A DNA stretch of 51,258 nt from Basidiobolus ranarum. Its lineage: Eukaryota > Basidiobolomycota > Basidiobolomycetes > Basidiobolales. Position numbers and translations under genes: made by a program. Positions within the stretch are counted from its first letter, which is position 1. Each line of letters begins with the position of its first letter. Shown here piece after piece: positions 37,778-48,430 of this stretch. Location: positions 1-51,258 of the forward strand of contig JASJQH010000016.1 of NCBI GenBank assembly GCA_040143965.1, in the 5' to 3' direction. The notes beneath the pieces were generated by a model. The model had not been told where the DNA came from, made no database searches, and saw nothing but the letters and a program-made list of their open reading frames with translations.

Positions 37778-39673
37778 ATGTATCAAACCGAGGAAGAAAC
37801 TTTTAGTACAAATCAACAAAGAACTGGTATGAAAAGTGATGAAAGAAAATATCCTACATATTGTATTAACCATTTTCAATGATAGATGTCGACCATGTAC
37901 TCTTTGTTATACATGGAATTGGACCAGTATCAGGAGAGAATGAATTCGAAGCAAATGGTAGGAATCCACTTAATATATTTATCTCTTTTAATAACCTAAC
38001 ACTTTTACTTAATATGTAGTGAAAACTTTACGTAAAACTATTGAGGAATTGATTAATTCTGAAGAGAACACCGAAACCTATAATATAGAGGTGATTGCTA
38101 TCGAATGGCGTTCTGCTCTTCACGATATCGTTGACCAGTAAGTATATTCTATTCATAGAAGTGCAGTATGCAAAGCTCTAACCAATCTCAATTTTTTAGA
38201 CGGATGCAACGTATCACTCTCAAAACATGCCCCATGTTCCGCTCAATTGGCAATGACTACCTTGCAGATGTGATGTACTACTTTACGAACCATAATGGAC
38301 AACACATTATCAATACCATTGTATCAGCGCTTAATGACGAGTATGATAACTTTAAGAAACGTATGCCCAATTACAATGGAAGCTTTTCATTGGTAGGATA
38401 CAGTCTAGGTGGAGTGTGTAGTTATGATATTCTATGTGCACAAGAAGAAGATTACAATATAGAAGGAAGAAAATTATATTCGGTGGATGTACCCAAGTTA
38501 AAGTTTCAACCCAAGCATCTTTTCACTCTTGGAAGTCCAATTGGTGCCGTAATGGTTCAGAGAAGTCAAGAATATGATGGATATCAAGTTCCAAAAGATT
38601 GTACTTTTCACAATATATTTGATCCATATGACCCAATCGTAAGTTCAATCAATTCCTCTTAAGATTTCCCATTCTCTTTACTTACATATCATTTATAGGC
38701 ATACAGAATCGAACCTCTTATTGACGAACGATATGCTGAGATCGAACCATTGACCATTGAAAGCTACACTGAGAACAGTTCCATGTTTCGTACATCATTC
38801 AACTTTCCATCACTTCCTAGTGGTTTAAGTGGGATTCGACTCTCGTTCTCTCTTCCATCTATTCTTCCCGCATTAAGTCAATCAGATAGTAACTCGGATA
38901 AGGAAGAGGTGGATGATATCACTGAAGATGCTGACGCTACAGAACTACAAGTATTAGATATTGATGCATTATGTGAGAAATTTCGTGAAGAAGAACCCAA
39001 AATGAAATTCACTTTAGAATCCAAATGGTCCACTGAAGAACTTGATCCAGAAAATTTCCTTGAAAATGTTCGAAAAAATTCCATTCAATCTGAAGATTTA
39101 TCCGAGGTTCAAACGGAGAATTCATCACATACAAAAGTCATTGATGAGGAAAATGAGAGTGAAGATCGAGTGGAAATCACTAGTACAGCTACTTTTGAAG
39201 ATCGAATTCGTACTTTCAAAAAGGAGGATGATAAGACTAAAATCACTGAAGAGGTTAACACCACTAAAGCACGCTGTGAAGCGGTGTTCACCGAAAAAGA
39301 TGGTATGAAGGTTAAAAACAATCAACCGGCCCAATCCAGTACTGTCCCGGATCAACCCGAACCTGAAGTTGAGTTGAACTCCGTTCCTCAAAAGGACACC
39401 ACTCCCTTAGATAGTAAAACTGAAAAACCTAAAACCGGTCCCGAACTTGAGGCTGACGCTGAAGAGATTAAAGAAGAAGAGTCATCCCCTAAGCGTATAT
39501 CAAAAGAGGAACTACTAGAGCTTCAGAATCGCCACCGGGTAGATAGAGTGCTCCAAGAGGGATTAGTTACTAGTGAATACATCTCTGCTATGACTGCACA
39601 CTTCAATTATTGGACGAACAAAGACGCTGTCTATTACATTCTTAAACAAGTGATCAATGAAATTTCCAATTAG
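37778..39673 (+). CDS. DDHD-domain phospholipase (PA-PLA1 family)
   Basis: A phospholipase A1-type enzyme acting on phosphatidic acid or related lipids at organelle membranes. Exons 37778-37826, 37886-37957, 38020-38137, 38200-38638 and 38699-39673 give 550 residues. The start of the alpha/beta fold is VLFVIHGIGP near residue 23. The nucleophile elbow GYSLGG near residue 170 supplies the serine. The DDHD region has FTLGSPIGAV and FDPYDPIAYRIEPL, with the catalytic aspartates, and the C-terminal AHFNYWTNKDAVYYIL carries the histidine, matching mammalian DDHD1/2 and yeast Ddl1. About 230 acidic, low-complexity residues separate the Asp and His blocks, as in other family members. The long WWE/SAM-bearing N-terminus of DDHD2 is absent, so this is the short catalytic form. 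The first exon encodes just 16 residues and is the least certain part. Confidence 0.9.
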
Positions 39674-39864
39674 GGATTGAAATTGCATGATTTATGAATT
39701 TCCAATAATTGACCTTATTACATAATTCTTTCATATCTGTAAATAATATTAAATTTGAATATATAACATTACCATGATAATCTTGCCATTAGTTCGGAAT
39801 TTTATATCATATTGGATACCTTCACCAAACTTTTAGTACGTAATTCCATACCCTTTTCATTTCG

Positions 39865-40864
39865 ATGGTAAAGTCAGCGAAAGAATATCTTGCTGAGGCT
39901 CAAGCACATCTAGAATCCAATAACCTAAGAGAAGCCGTTACGGCTTTATCGGGACTTATAAAAATCGCTGATGGATTCCCAATACCCCTTCTTAGTAGGT
40001 GTACATGTTACATTCAATTAGGGGATTACGAAAACGCCATCAAAGATGCAGTCCGAGTTTTAAAGTTGAAAAATGTACCAACTGATGAGAATATTGCTCC
40101 CAAGTGTACGACCGCTCATTCAGTAGCATTAGTAAGACTAGCAAAAGCATTTAAAGAGTTAGGAGATGTAGAAACTTGCCAAGAATTATTAGATAAAAAG
40201 AATCAAGTCGAAGAAGGTGAAGATAGCCAAGAATTCATCGAAGAAATACTTGCCTCTTTGCCTAAAACTTCCGCCAAAAACGTCACTAAACCAGCTGAGA
40301 TAACTAACGGAGAACTTTCGGAAGCTGAGAAAAAAGCGGAGGCTGAATTATGTAAGCAGAAAGGAAACGAATTCTTTAGGAAGCAAGAATTCTCTTCAGC
40401 AATAGTAGAGTATAACAAAGGAGTGTCATTAGACCCTACAAACCACATCTTGTATTCGAACCTTTGCCAAGTTTATTTACGTATGGATAATCTAACAGAG
40501 GCTAGTAGATGTGCTGATTCCTGTTTAGCTCTGAACCCATCTTGGGCTAAAGGTTACTATAGACAAGGTTTGTTCAAATTATATCGAGAAACAAGTCAAG
40601 AATATATATTGATTTATTCAAATACAATTAGGTATGGTACTTATGAAGCAAGGCAAGTACGAGGAAGCTCTCAAATCATTCAATGCCGCACGTAACAAAT
40701 CAGATAAACGCTCTGAAGAGATTGAGTTAGCAATATTGGAGGTTTCGGAACTTATAAGCAAGAATCCAAAACCTTCTTCTAACGCTTTGTCAACAGCTAG
40801 CTATCTGGCTTTGCTTATTGTAATCTTAGCTATCATCGTTGGTGTGGTTCAATATCTCATTTAA
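39865..40864 (+). CDS. tail-anchored TPR co-chaperone
   Basis: A membrane-anchored adaptor likely to dock Hsp70 or Hsp90 by their EEVD tails. Exons 39865-40567 and 40632-40864 give 311 residues. An N-terminal TPR pair lies at about residues 5-110. A charged linker follows, then a canonical TPR trio at about residues 155-265. The carboxylate-clamp residues are visible in order: Lys and Asn of KQKGNEFF, Asn of LYSNLC, then Lys and Arg of AKGYYRQG. The last 25 residues (ALSTASYLALLIVILAIIVG then VVQYLI) are a single hydrophobic helix at the very C-terminus, the hallmark of post-translationally inserted tail-anchored proteins of the ER or mitochondria. It resembles Tom70-, FKBP8- or SGT-type clamps, without the catalytic or Gln-rich parts. 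It sits 191 bases after the lipase gene on the same strand. Confidence 0.85.
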
Positions 40865-41212
40865 TAAAGCATCTCTCGCACGCTGACATCCAGAAGATTG
40901 ATAAAATATATTGTGGCTGCTTATGTATGAAATATTTTACAATAGAATAATTGACTCTTGCAAGAACTCAGCTTGCTTACATCGAATGAAATTCCGCGAA
41001 GATCTTACAGGCGGTTTTTGAAAATGGTGTATAAACAAATGAAATGAAAACCCTGCAAATCGCTGGCAAACGGGTGCCAAAAAAGTTCAAAGCAAAATAG
41101 AAAGAGAATTTTGTAAGCCACGAATCAGCATGAACTAATTCAGATCAATAGTTACAAATCCAATTATAGACAAAGTGCAAAAGTGTAAAGGTTCCAGTGC
41201 TTTCAGGAGGCA
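40865..41212. other. convergent 3' region
   Basis: Terminator DNA between the TPR gene (plus) and BEM1 (minus). AT-rich, no gene. Confidence 0.5.
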
Positions 41213-42706
41213 TCAGGAGGCATATATAAACAATCTCCCTTGGTTCCATGCATTACAAAGATCCTGCTGGCTATTCAAGCTGATCATGTCACTGGGACCC
41301 GACCGATAGCTCAAGGCAATGGAGTTATTCGCTAACCGCTCCGCAATTTTAGATCGAAGGGCATCAAAGGTGATGCCAGATGAGACTCGAATGGCTATCA
41401 AGTCCTCTCGATACTGGATCTTAATTTTCGTTGAAGTGGCAATCTTGGGAGCAGCGTCGGCTAAGGAGACTGGGGTAGCGGGCGAGGTAGACTCCATACT
41501 GGGTACAGCTGAGTTCATGGATGTATTCGAGGATGTGGATGAGTTTGTAGTTCTTTTACACTGATCAGGAACCTCTGCATCATCATGAGATGGTCGACGA
41601 TTCGATATAACTCTTTTACGAGCAACGTTGGCCTCATCCTCGCCCGGCTCTTCCAGGCCAAAGAATTCTCTTAATACGTTAGATTCTTGGATATACTTGG
41701 GGAGTCCGAAAAGTTGTTTCACATAAATATTGAGCTCGTGACAACGTCTAATTGTAATCGCTTCATCAACAAAATTTACAGGTCCGGGCATGTAAGGAAT
41801 GATTCGATATTGGCCAGCACTACCAGCTTCTCTGGGATAATTCTTTAGAAGGGAAATGTGAAAATCGTAAAAGTCTTCATAAAGTTTATACAAGACACGA
41901 TTATGTCCGTCAAGTAGAGAAATCTGAACCTCAAAGTAATAGCAATCATTCTGATTGAAATATGTGCTAACTCCAGCACGTATTGCTTGTTCCCGGGGAG
42001 ATGGACTTTCACTCGAAATCTGAGAATGATTTGGTCGTAATGCACATGAAGTGTCGATACTAACGCCGCTTACTTTCGATTTTTCATGGAAGCTGGTGTC
42101 ATTTCTACGCTCATGGTCATGAGTGGACTGATTCTCGAGGAATTGACTGATATTGACAATTGGTTGCCCAGTCCGAGCATCCTTGATTTCAACATAGGAT
42201 GAAGGAACAAGTCCAAGGCCACCAAGCTTACCAATAGGCTTAGCAATAAGCCATTCTGCATTTGACTGCCCAACAATAATAACATGATCCCCAGCCTCCG
42301 TGCTTAACTCTTCAGGACTCTGAGACTCAAAGTCATAAAGAACACGACCCAGGAGGGTAGGTTGTGCGTCAGATTTCTTTCGAAGTCGGTTATTTCTAGA
42401 ATTACTATCGTTTGGACCACCATTTTGGCTTTTCTCGATTACTTCGAAATACGAGGCGGGTACTATACCTCTGACCTTGGTCATTGGATTAGTCGCCTCC
42501 CACCAGTCATCGTCGTCCTCATTTCCAATAACGTGAAAAAAATCACCAGTGTGAAAAGAAAGTTGATAAGGGGCTTCACTACGATAGTCGTAAAGTGCGC
42601 AGATCACTTTCTTAGGAATCACCACTCCAGCTTGAGCGTTGTATTGTGACGTATAAGCCTTAGGAGTGGATTTTTTCAATACTTTGGGAATTTTTAGGTG
42701 TGCCAT
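41213..42706 (-). CDS. BEM1: BEM1 polarity scaffold (SH3-SH3-PX-PB1)
   Basis: A scaffold that brings Cdc24, Cdc42 and PAK kinase together at growth sites. A single exon of 497 residues (yeast Bem1 has 551). Domains in order: SH3-1 at about residues 33-95 (ALYDYRSEAPYQLSFHTGD, with the DDDWWEA and VPASYFE motifs); SH3-2 at about 118-178 (VLYDFESQSPEELSTEAGD, LGLVPSSYVE); PX at about 240-350 (NDCYYFEVQISLLDG, LYKLYEDFYDFHISLL), which would bind phosphoinositides; a Ser/Thr-rich linker; and PB1 at about 425-497 (KIKIQYREDLIAIRVSSG), ready to pair with Cdc24 through its basic face. The ATG at 42706 precedes a basic N-terminus (MAHLKIPKVLKKS). The lack of introns contrasts with most neighbours. 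BEM2, its antagonist in Rho signalling, lies 22 kb away in the same window. Confidence 0.95.
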   Translation of the reverse strand: MAHLKIPKVLKKSTPKAYTSQYNAQAGVVIPKKVICALYDYRSEAPYQLSFHTGDFFHVIGNEDDDDWWEATNPMTKVRGIVPASYFEVIEKSQNGGPNDSNSRNNRLRKKSDAQPTLLGRVLYDFESQSPEELSTEAGDHVIIVGQSNAEWLIAKPIGKLGGLGLVPSSYVEIKDARTGQPIVNISQFLENQSTHDHERRNDTSFHEKSKVSGVSIDTSCALRPNHSQISSESPSPREQAIRAGVSTYFNQNDCYYFEVQISLLDGHNRVLYKLYEDFYDFHISLLKNYPREAGSAGQYRIIPYMPGPVNFVDEAITIRRCHELNIYVKQLFGLPKYIQESNVLREFFGLEEPGEDEANVARKRVISNRRPSHDDAEVPDQCKRTTNSSTSSNTSMNSAVPSMESTSPATPVSLADAAPKIATSTKIKIQYREDLIAIRVSSGITFDALRSKIAERLANNSIALSYRSGPSDMISLNSQQDLCNAWNQGRLFIYAS

Positions 42707-44328
42707 TTAAGAAAACTCGTACGGTTTGCGGTTGAATCTAATACAGGATAAGAAGCAAACACTGTTTCTATATTCTAGTATTTGGTTCACGATCTGAAGT
42801 GGACTCGTGAAAGGAGGTTAGTCACGAAAATGACAGCAAAAAAGAAATAGATATGAAATGAAATAAAAATTAAGGAACTCGAGGTATGGATAGTACGAAT
42901 GATATATAAAGAATACAATCCAAGGAGAAACAGTGTAAGAGCGGAAAAAGGCAATAATGTAAAGATATTATGAAGTAATAGGAAAATGAAACTCCTCAGG
43001 GGTAAAACTCCTTTCCTTTACAGAGCAGAAGTAGGGAAGTTGTGTAGGTGCATAGATGGATGACGGATGTATAAATAACTGATAAACAACAGTGCATTAG
43101 GTTACTCAAAGAAAAATCCCATAAAAGAGCACTCAGGTACTGAGCCAGCATCTGAATGGTTCATTGGCTAGAATGAACAAGAGAGCATTATTCCAGAGGT
43201 GCGCAAAAAGAATGATGTGTATGCAAACAACGTAGCACTGGTGATTATTTAAGGAATATTGGAGTTATTGGCGGTATTGATGGTTTCTCAATACAGGTTT
43301 GGGTTGGTGATGCAGATTCCAACTTTCAGCTTTTCTGAATGCCACGCTCCAACCTTCCTCCATCTTTGTTATGTATTATAGCAGCTACCAACGAATCATC
43401 AATCTGCACCATAAAAGTAGCAACAAACGTCTCTAGATCAGGTTTAGCTTGTTGGATTCCCTGTTAACTCCTTTCATTAAATGATACATTTATTATTGCT
43501 TTGTGTCTCATTAAACGATACTTTTGCTATGTGAGCCTTTGATGGATTATAAATAGCTTGTGTAGCTGATGGACGATGGAGTGATGCGATGTAACCACCA
43601 TGATAGTCCGCATTCATCATCCATCGCATTCATGGTCCACCAACTAACCCTAACGAGTCGAAATCCATCAACGACATCAACCCAACGTAGGAATTCCAAG
43701 TCTATGTGTCCAATTTCTACCTTTGTCTGAAATGCCCCCAATTCATGATAAGATAACCGGCCTATCCACGTTAACTCCACTTTGTGTAGTAATGATCTCT
43801 CCTTTCTTTTCGTCTCTGAGATAGTTACCGGTTAGCCACCTGCATACTTTGACAATGATTCTTAAATAGCCAGTAGCTTTAGACATATTTGATCAATTAA
43901 TGTTTAGAAATCAGTCTGCTTGGTTTCAATTAGTGGAATTCTAGACACTGCTAGACACCGCGGCATCCTCTCATTTCCCACACTTCATTTGAATTCTGAC
44001 TTTGGAAAACAAGCCAATTGCCGAATGGAAAAGGAGAGTCTAGAATTTATATATAGATATGTTCTCGTTTATCATTCATTAGCAATATAAGGTGGATGTG
44101 ATTGTGAGGCTGATTTAAATTTGGATTGGGATTGAAAATCATTGAAAACCAAAATTCTGGATGCCAAAAGCGTGATCACGTGGAAGGGATCACGTGGAAA
44201 GGATCTATCTAACAAAAGAAGCAAACTAGATTACACTGATTTCATTGCGAAGGAAGGGAACTGGGTAGGAAGGGAACTGAGTAGGAATATGAATATATAT
44301 AGAAGTAAAAAAATACAGAGATTTCCAT
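42707..44328. other. BEM1 promoter and 3' flank of the Zn2Cys6 gene
   Basis: About 1.6 kb with no supported exon. Noted inside are a direct repeat of CGCATTCAT near 43608 and 43628, and a pair of CACGTG boxes at 44177-44196. Open frames such as 43547-43780 (minus) and 44142-44363 (plus) have no homology and no splice support. Confidence 0.5.
44177..44196. promoter_or_regulatory. tandem CACGTG (E-box) pair
   Basis: Two perfect CACGTG hexamers at 44177-44182 and 44191-44196 sit inside a direct repeat of GATCACGTGGAA, 14 bases apart. CACGTG is bound by fungal bHLH factors (Pho4, Cbf1, USF type). The site lies just past the 3' end of the Zn2Cys6 gene and about 1.5 kb upstream of BEM1, so its target is unclear. 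Confidence 0.5.
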
Positions 44329-47046
44329 TCACCATTTGGGGCCATTCGATTGATGACAGATAAGATCATAAGCCATGGCTAATTCTGCATCAGAAACGTA
44401 TTCTGTGGTTGGAATGACTGGAACATCTGTAGTTGGAATGACTGGCGCATCTATGCTACTGATATTCTCTAAAGTAGTGGATTGTTGTTGGCTAGATGAC
44501 ATAGTCCTGCTCGGATAGCCAGTGGGATTGATATAGTCATTTCTTATACTGGTAGTAATGGGTGCGCCACTCTGGACAAGAGGTGCGGTGATTGCATCTG
44601 CTACATACTGGCCAACATAATCATTCCATTCATCAATATTAAAGGCAAGTGAGTTATTCCAGGCCATTCGTTCATTCTCGGACGTAGATACACTCATATC
44701 CGCACCAAGTCTATTCTCATTAACGTATTGTCGAGTATCAGGTTGACTGGCACTCAATGAGTTATTGAAGGGGCTTATACTTCCAGCGGGATACATTCTA
44801 ACTTGCGAAACGACGCCAGATGCCGCATATGGATCTAAGGACATGACATCAAAATTAGATGAAGGTTGTTCCTCTATAACTTTAAATCCCCCTTCTACAT
44901 AATTTGCCATTGCGGGAAAGTCGGTCATCATATTAGGAGAAACGCGGGAAATACTGGATACAGACTCAACAGACTGTGCTCGCGGTAGAGCGTCCACCAG
45001 ATATTGATTAGATTGTATGCTAGTTAGGAGGGATTGTCCCATCAAAGGCGAGCTGTTCGGCAAATTTTTGACTATATCAATGAGGGATGCATCTTCGATA
45101 ACTCCTGGCTCAATATCGATCTTACTTTCTATAATTAGGTCAGTCAAAACGGTATAATATCTTCCAGCATATCCACACCGTTCTCGGATTTGTTTAAGTA
45201 TATCTAAGTTTTTGAACAGGCTAGTTCGTGACGAGGTAGCAATGTAATGATTGGGTGATATCGCTTGTAAGAGGTGTATTGTGCTCGCAGTGAAAATCGG
45301 AAATAATAAAAATATAACGCTCTCCGTATACCCTGGACTATTCACGCATGATGTTACAATAGCAGTTATACTGTTTGCAGCATCCATGCAAATTTGCGAA
45401 GAGGAGGGTTGTGATGTAGAAGATGATTCGGGTCTTAGAATGAAAGGCCGATGTAGCAAGATTAATGCGCAATGATACCAAACGTGAGCATAAATTAGGG
45501 TTGGGCTGTTGGGTAGTTTCCCAGCACAATAATCAGCAGGAATATATCTAAGTTCCGGCGATAAAGAGTTTAACCACAAATTAAGAGCGGAGTCCAAATC
45601 TGTTAGTTTCGAAAGGAATTTTGGATAGTTACTAGTCAAAGGTACTTTAACTATGTACATAGTGCTCAGAATCTGACCGATCAGCTCATGAAGCCCTATT
45701 AACTCTATGAACGGTTTCAAAGACAATCCAGTGGAGGGTGCGACATCAGCCGGTACTTTCAAGTCATCCTCTGAAAGGCATGGCAATGGAGTGTCGAATT
45801 GCTGATCATCTATAGACACAGGTCTTCCCACACACACACTGGAGAAGCGATCTATTAGATAACACACCCACCAAACTCTTTTTCGCGTTTCCTTCTCCGC
45901 TCGAGTTAGTTTTATGTTCCATATATCGGGGTTACGATGTAAACCGAGATCTTCAGCCATTCTAATGGCCATTCCACTATACATCCATGACTTCATTCCA
46001 CCGCGTGATAAATGAAAATAGATTGACATCAATACCAAAGCCTGAACATTTTCTATCGAACTTATCTCATAGGCTTGATCTAGTAGAGTCCGAGTCTTTT
46101 TGAAGAATATTTCGGAATCTAAATTCTCCCTACTCATAATTGTCTCTGACGGTATGAGTGCTGCAGATAGAGCAAAGACAGCATTTAGGAGAAAGTAGGG
46201 CGTTTCCTGTTCGTTTTGGTTTATACGCTCGAGAAATTCTGCTTTATGAAGCAAGGGAAAGATGGGGTTGATTTTGGTAAAGTAGATATCTATAAGATAG
46301 CCAAAGAGATTGGGTGAGGGTAGCACGGTAGGGTCGAGGTTCAATCCATTATCGTTGGTATATGCTCTCGCACGTGGCCTTATTCTGAAAAGGTCATGTT
46401 GATGCTTTTGTGACCCTTGAAGCAAATAAAAACCAGAGCTTTCTCCGCAGTGCCTTACTCGACCGTCATCATCTAAAATCAATTGATCAGTATTTTTACT
46501 AAGGGCCTCGACATCTGCATCAATAGGGATATTTGAAGGTGTTTGAGCTGAATGATTCAATTCAGAAGAAGAGATGACATTAGAAACGAGGAGATCTCGA
46601 GGGGATTTAGTCGCGCCTTGTGTTTCGACTTCAAATGTAGTGGTAATAGGAGAATTGGAACTAGGCGGAGTATCCGGAATTTGAGCATTTGGGACTCGAT
46701 ATTCTCTGAACTCTAACGGTTTGACTTTAGGGTGAGCTTGAATAGCAATATTAGCCTCTTCTTCTAGTCTTCTCATCTCAAACATGACAGTTTCGGCGGC
46801 ACGGGGATCACTCTGAACAAGTCCGCCAAGGATGTGTTCCATCCTGTGTAACCTACTTTCAATTGCCTCAATGTAGCCTTTTGGAGGGCCTCTTTTCTTT
46901 TTTGTGTCATTATAAGTACATTGCGTGCCAAAAGATTGACAGTTTGAACAAATGGGTTGTTCACCATCGCATCGTATCTTCTTTCTACGACAGTTATCAC
47001 AAGCCCGGCTAACTCTTTGTCGCTTATGGTTATCGTCGGTATTCAT
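44329..47046 (-). CDS. Zn2Cys6 fungal transcription factor (Fungal_trans family)
   Basis: A nuclear regulator with a Gal4-type binuclear zinc cluster. One exon of 905 residues from the ATG at 47046; the frame is open nine bases further back without another ATG. The cluster lies at residues 16-43 (CDNC, CDGEQPIC, CSNC and a final C43) in the spacing C-x2-C-x6-C-x6-C-x2-C-x6-C. It is followed by the linker KKRGPPKGYIEAIESRLHRM, common in regulators of sugar or secondary metabolism, with a short coiled coil. The middle homology region (Fungal_trans) covers about residues 240-480 (YFTKINPIFPLLHKAEFLER, HLSRGGMKSWMYSGMAIRMA, DLGLHRNP, RVWWVCYLIDRF). The C-terminal 300 residues are Ser/Asn/Gln-rich and probably activating. 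The target pathway cannot be named. It diverges from the gene at 47516 across about 470 bases. Confidence 0.93.
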   Translation of the reverse strand: MNTDDNHKRQRVSRACDNCRRKKIRCDGEQPICSNCQSFGTQCTYNDTKKKRGPPKGYIEAIESRLHRMEHILGGLVQSDPRAAETVMFEMRRLEEEANIAIQAHPKVKPLEFREYRVPNAQIPDTPPSSNSPITTTFEVETQGATKSPRDLLVSNVISSSELNHSAQTPSNIPIDADVEALSKNTDQLILDDDGRVRHCGESSGFYLLQGSQKHQHDLFRIRPRARAYTNDNGLNLDPTVLPSPNLFGYLIDIYFTKINPIFPLLHKAEFLERINQNEQETPYFLLNAVFALSAALIPSETIMSRENLDSEIFFKKTRTLLDQAYEISSIENVQALVLMSIYFHLSRGGMKSWMYSGMAIRMAEDLGLHRNPDIWNIKLTRAEKETRKRVWWVCYLIDRFSSVCVGRPVSIDDQQFDTPLPCLSEDDLKVPADVAPSTGLSLKPFIELIGLHELIGQILSTMYIVKVPLTSNYPKFLSKLTDLDSALNLWLNSLSPELRYIPADYCAGKLPNSPTLIYAHVWYHCALILLHRPFILRPESSSTSQPSSSQICMDAANSITAIVTSCVNSPGYTESVIFLLFPIFTASTIHLLQAISPNHYIATSSRTSLFKNLDILKQIRERCGYAGRYYTVLTDLIIESKIDIEPGVIEDASLIDIVKNLPNSSPLMGQSLLTSIQSNQYLVDALPRAQSVESVSSISRVSPNMMTDFPAMANYVEGGFKVIEEQPSSNFDVMSLDPYAASGVVSQVRMYPAGSISPFNNSLSASQPDTRQYVNENRLGADMSVSTSENERMAWNNSLAFNIDEWNDYVGQYVADAITAPLVQSGAPITTSIRNDYINPTGYPSRTMSSSQQQSTTLENISSIDAPVIPTTDVPVIPTTEYVSDAELAMAYDLICHQSNGPKW

Positions 47047-47515
47047 AAAGAGCAAAAACTCGGAGTGTACAGTGTATACAATAAGAAAACTTCGAGAAGA
47101 CTAATTCCAATAAAATAAATCACACCAGGCTAAACCTAATTGAACAATTGATCAAATAATGGAGACGATCTAGACTAATCGATGGAGCAAAGCAGATATG
47201 TATAGTACATAGAAGAGTTAACATTTACATCAACCATTCTTAATCTTGATCTAATATCGTGCGGTAAGTGGGCGACGCATATCTATCTTTGTAAATAGGT
47301 TTGATTTATAAGCTAACTAAATCTGTATAAATGCTTATTTCGAGTACGTAATGTTTACTGTTCCTTATAGAATATTCTCCCAGACTGTTACTAACTTCTA
47401 ACAGAGTTTCAAGCTTTTGGTGCTTTTGAAACTGCTGCTATTCCAGAAAGGTGCTTTTAAGAGTAGACGGCGTCATGAAGTTCAGTTGTTTATTTGTCAC
47501 GCCTGATTTTACTAT
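47047..47515. other. divergent promoter region
   Basis: The shared upstream region of the Zn2Cys6 gene (minus) and the gene at 47516 (plus). A short upstream frame at 47475-47519 overlaps the start of the plus-strand gene by a few bases (its stop overlaps the ATG) and could act as a uORF. No other feature. Confidence 0.45.
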
Positions 47516-48061
47516 ATGAGTTACTCTAGATGTTCGCTTTACCACCTTGCCTCTGTGTCTAATCACAAATTGGCTTCGGAATATTCCGGAGATGTCACGC
47601 AGTCACTCCGTCGTGAGATCTTGGTGCGTAATCTGCTGTTGAATTTATATCAACAGCCACCACTCGACCAGTTTGAAGAGCTTCTTCGTGGCAACCCTGA
47701 CTTTCTGGTTGACTATTTCATTGAAGAAGAGTTCGAGGAAGCGGAAACAGAGGGGTTTGGTAACGTAGCAAAACGGATCAAGTATGCTCATACTGAGCAC
47801 GAGTCAAATATATCCTCGCGACATAAAGATCTTTTTATTTATCAAGAGGTCAATCCACCCTCGACCAAGTTCACTTTTCTCTTTGATTCGCAAAACAGCA
47901 CTGAACATTGGAAATCACCATCTTCTAGATGTCCCACTGCTTATTCATCTTCTAAAAATTCCACTGCTTATTCATCTTCTAAATGTTCAGCTGCTTATTC
48001 GGATGAAACATTTGGTTTGAAGAAAACCATGCATCTGATGCTAAGCCTTAGCCTTGATTGA
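47516..48061 (+). CDS. unrecognised protein with internal AYSSSK repeat
   Basis: A single exon of 181 residues. The N-terminal half is helical (LRREILVRNLLLNLYQQPPL, then FEELLRGNPDFLVDYFIEEE) and acidic. A KRIK patch follows, and the C-terminal 45 residues carry short repeats of S/T-AYSSSK encoded by a 27-base tandem repeat (47919-48001). There is no signal peptide or membrane segment, and no family was recognised. The frame looks coding in its first 110 codons. The ATG at 47516 overlaps the stop of a short upstream frame. Sharing a promoter region with the Zn2Cys6 factor suggests, but does not show, co-regulation. Confidence 0.55.
   Translation: MSYSRCSLYHLASVSNHKLASEYSGDVTQSLRREILVRNLLLNLYQQPPLDQFEELLRGNPDFLVDYFIEEEFEEAETEGFGNVAKRIKYAHTEHESNISSRHKDLFIYQEVNPPSTKFTFLFDSQNSTEHWKSPSSRCPTAYSSSKNSTAYSSSKCSAAYSDETFGLKKTMHLMLSLSLD
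47919..48001 (+). repeat. 27-base in-frame tandem repeat
   Basis: Two near-identical 27-base units (47936-47962 and 47963-47989) with partial copies on both sides, in frame with the host gene. Because the unit is nine codons, changes in copy number would not break the frame. Confidence 0.9.
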
Positions 48062-48107
48062 TTTCTGACACAATGATATATTTGGCACTGGAAACCAAAT
48101 TGCCGGT

Positions 48108-48323
48108 CTATTTGGGTTCACCTGTATCTGTATTTGATGATTTATAAATAAAGCCTTGTTTTACAAATGCAAATCCATGTACAGTTCGGCCATATTTACC
48201 ACGTGCATATCCCTTTTTCGTTTTAGGTTTCTGCACTTCAGACATCGTTGTTGCATTCACGTTTCTAAACGTGTCATGTGAGGAAACGTTATGTAAACTA
48301 AGTAGGAGTAATATGTAACACAC
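48108..48323 (-). CDS. possible small secreted protein
   Basis: A minus-strand frame of 71 codons beginning with a hydrophobic stretch (MCYILLLLSLHNVSSH) that could be a signal peptide, then a basic glycine-rich part (KKGYARGKYGRTVHGF). A start at an internal ATG (about 48246) would leave a 45-residue basic protein instead. It lies between two plus-strand genes and has no known family. It is reported only because composition and start context are plausible for a small secreted protein. Confidence 0.25.
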   Translation of the reverse strand: MCYILLLLSLHNVSSHDTFRNVNATTMSEVQKPKTKKGYARGKYGRTVHGFAFVKQGFIYKSSNTDTGEPK

Positions 48324-48347
48324 GTTTTAGACCTCTGCACTGATTTG

Positions 48348-48354
48348 TATAAAG
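48348..48354 (+). promoter_or_regulatory. TATA box candidate for the cysteine-rich secreted protein
   Basis: TATAAAG lies 77 bases before the ATG at 48431, followed by a CT-rich leader (CTTCCTTTCCTCTACC), a strong core-promoter layout for a fungal gene. Confidence 0.55.
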
Positions 48355-48430
48355 CCATGACTTCGGACAACGTACACTTGTGTGCATTGTTCGGCCTTCA
48401 TCACTACCAAGCTTCCTTTCCTCTACCAAT

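Noticed and set aside
43547-43780. 77-codon minus-strand frame in the BEM1 upstream region
   Set aside because: Arises over a short direct-repeat area; no conservation or start context.
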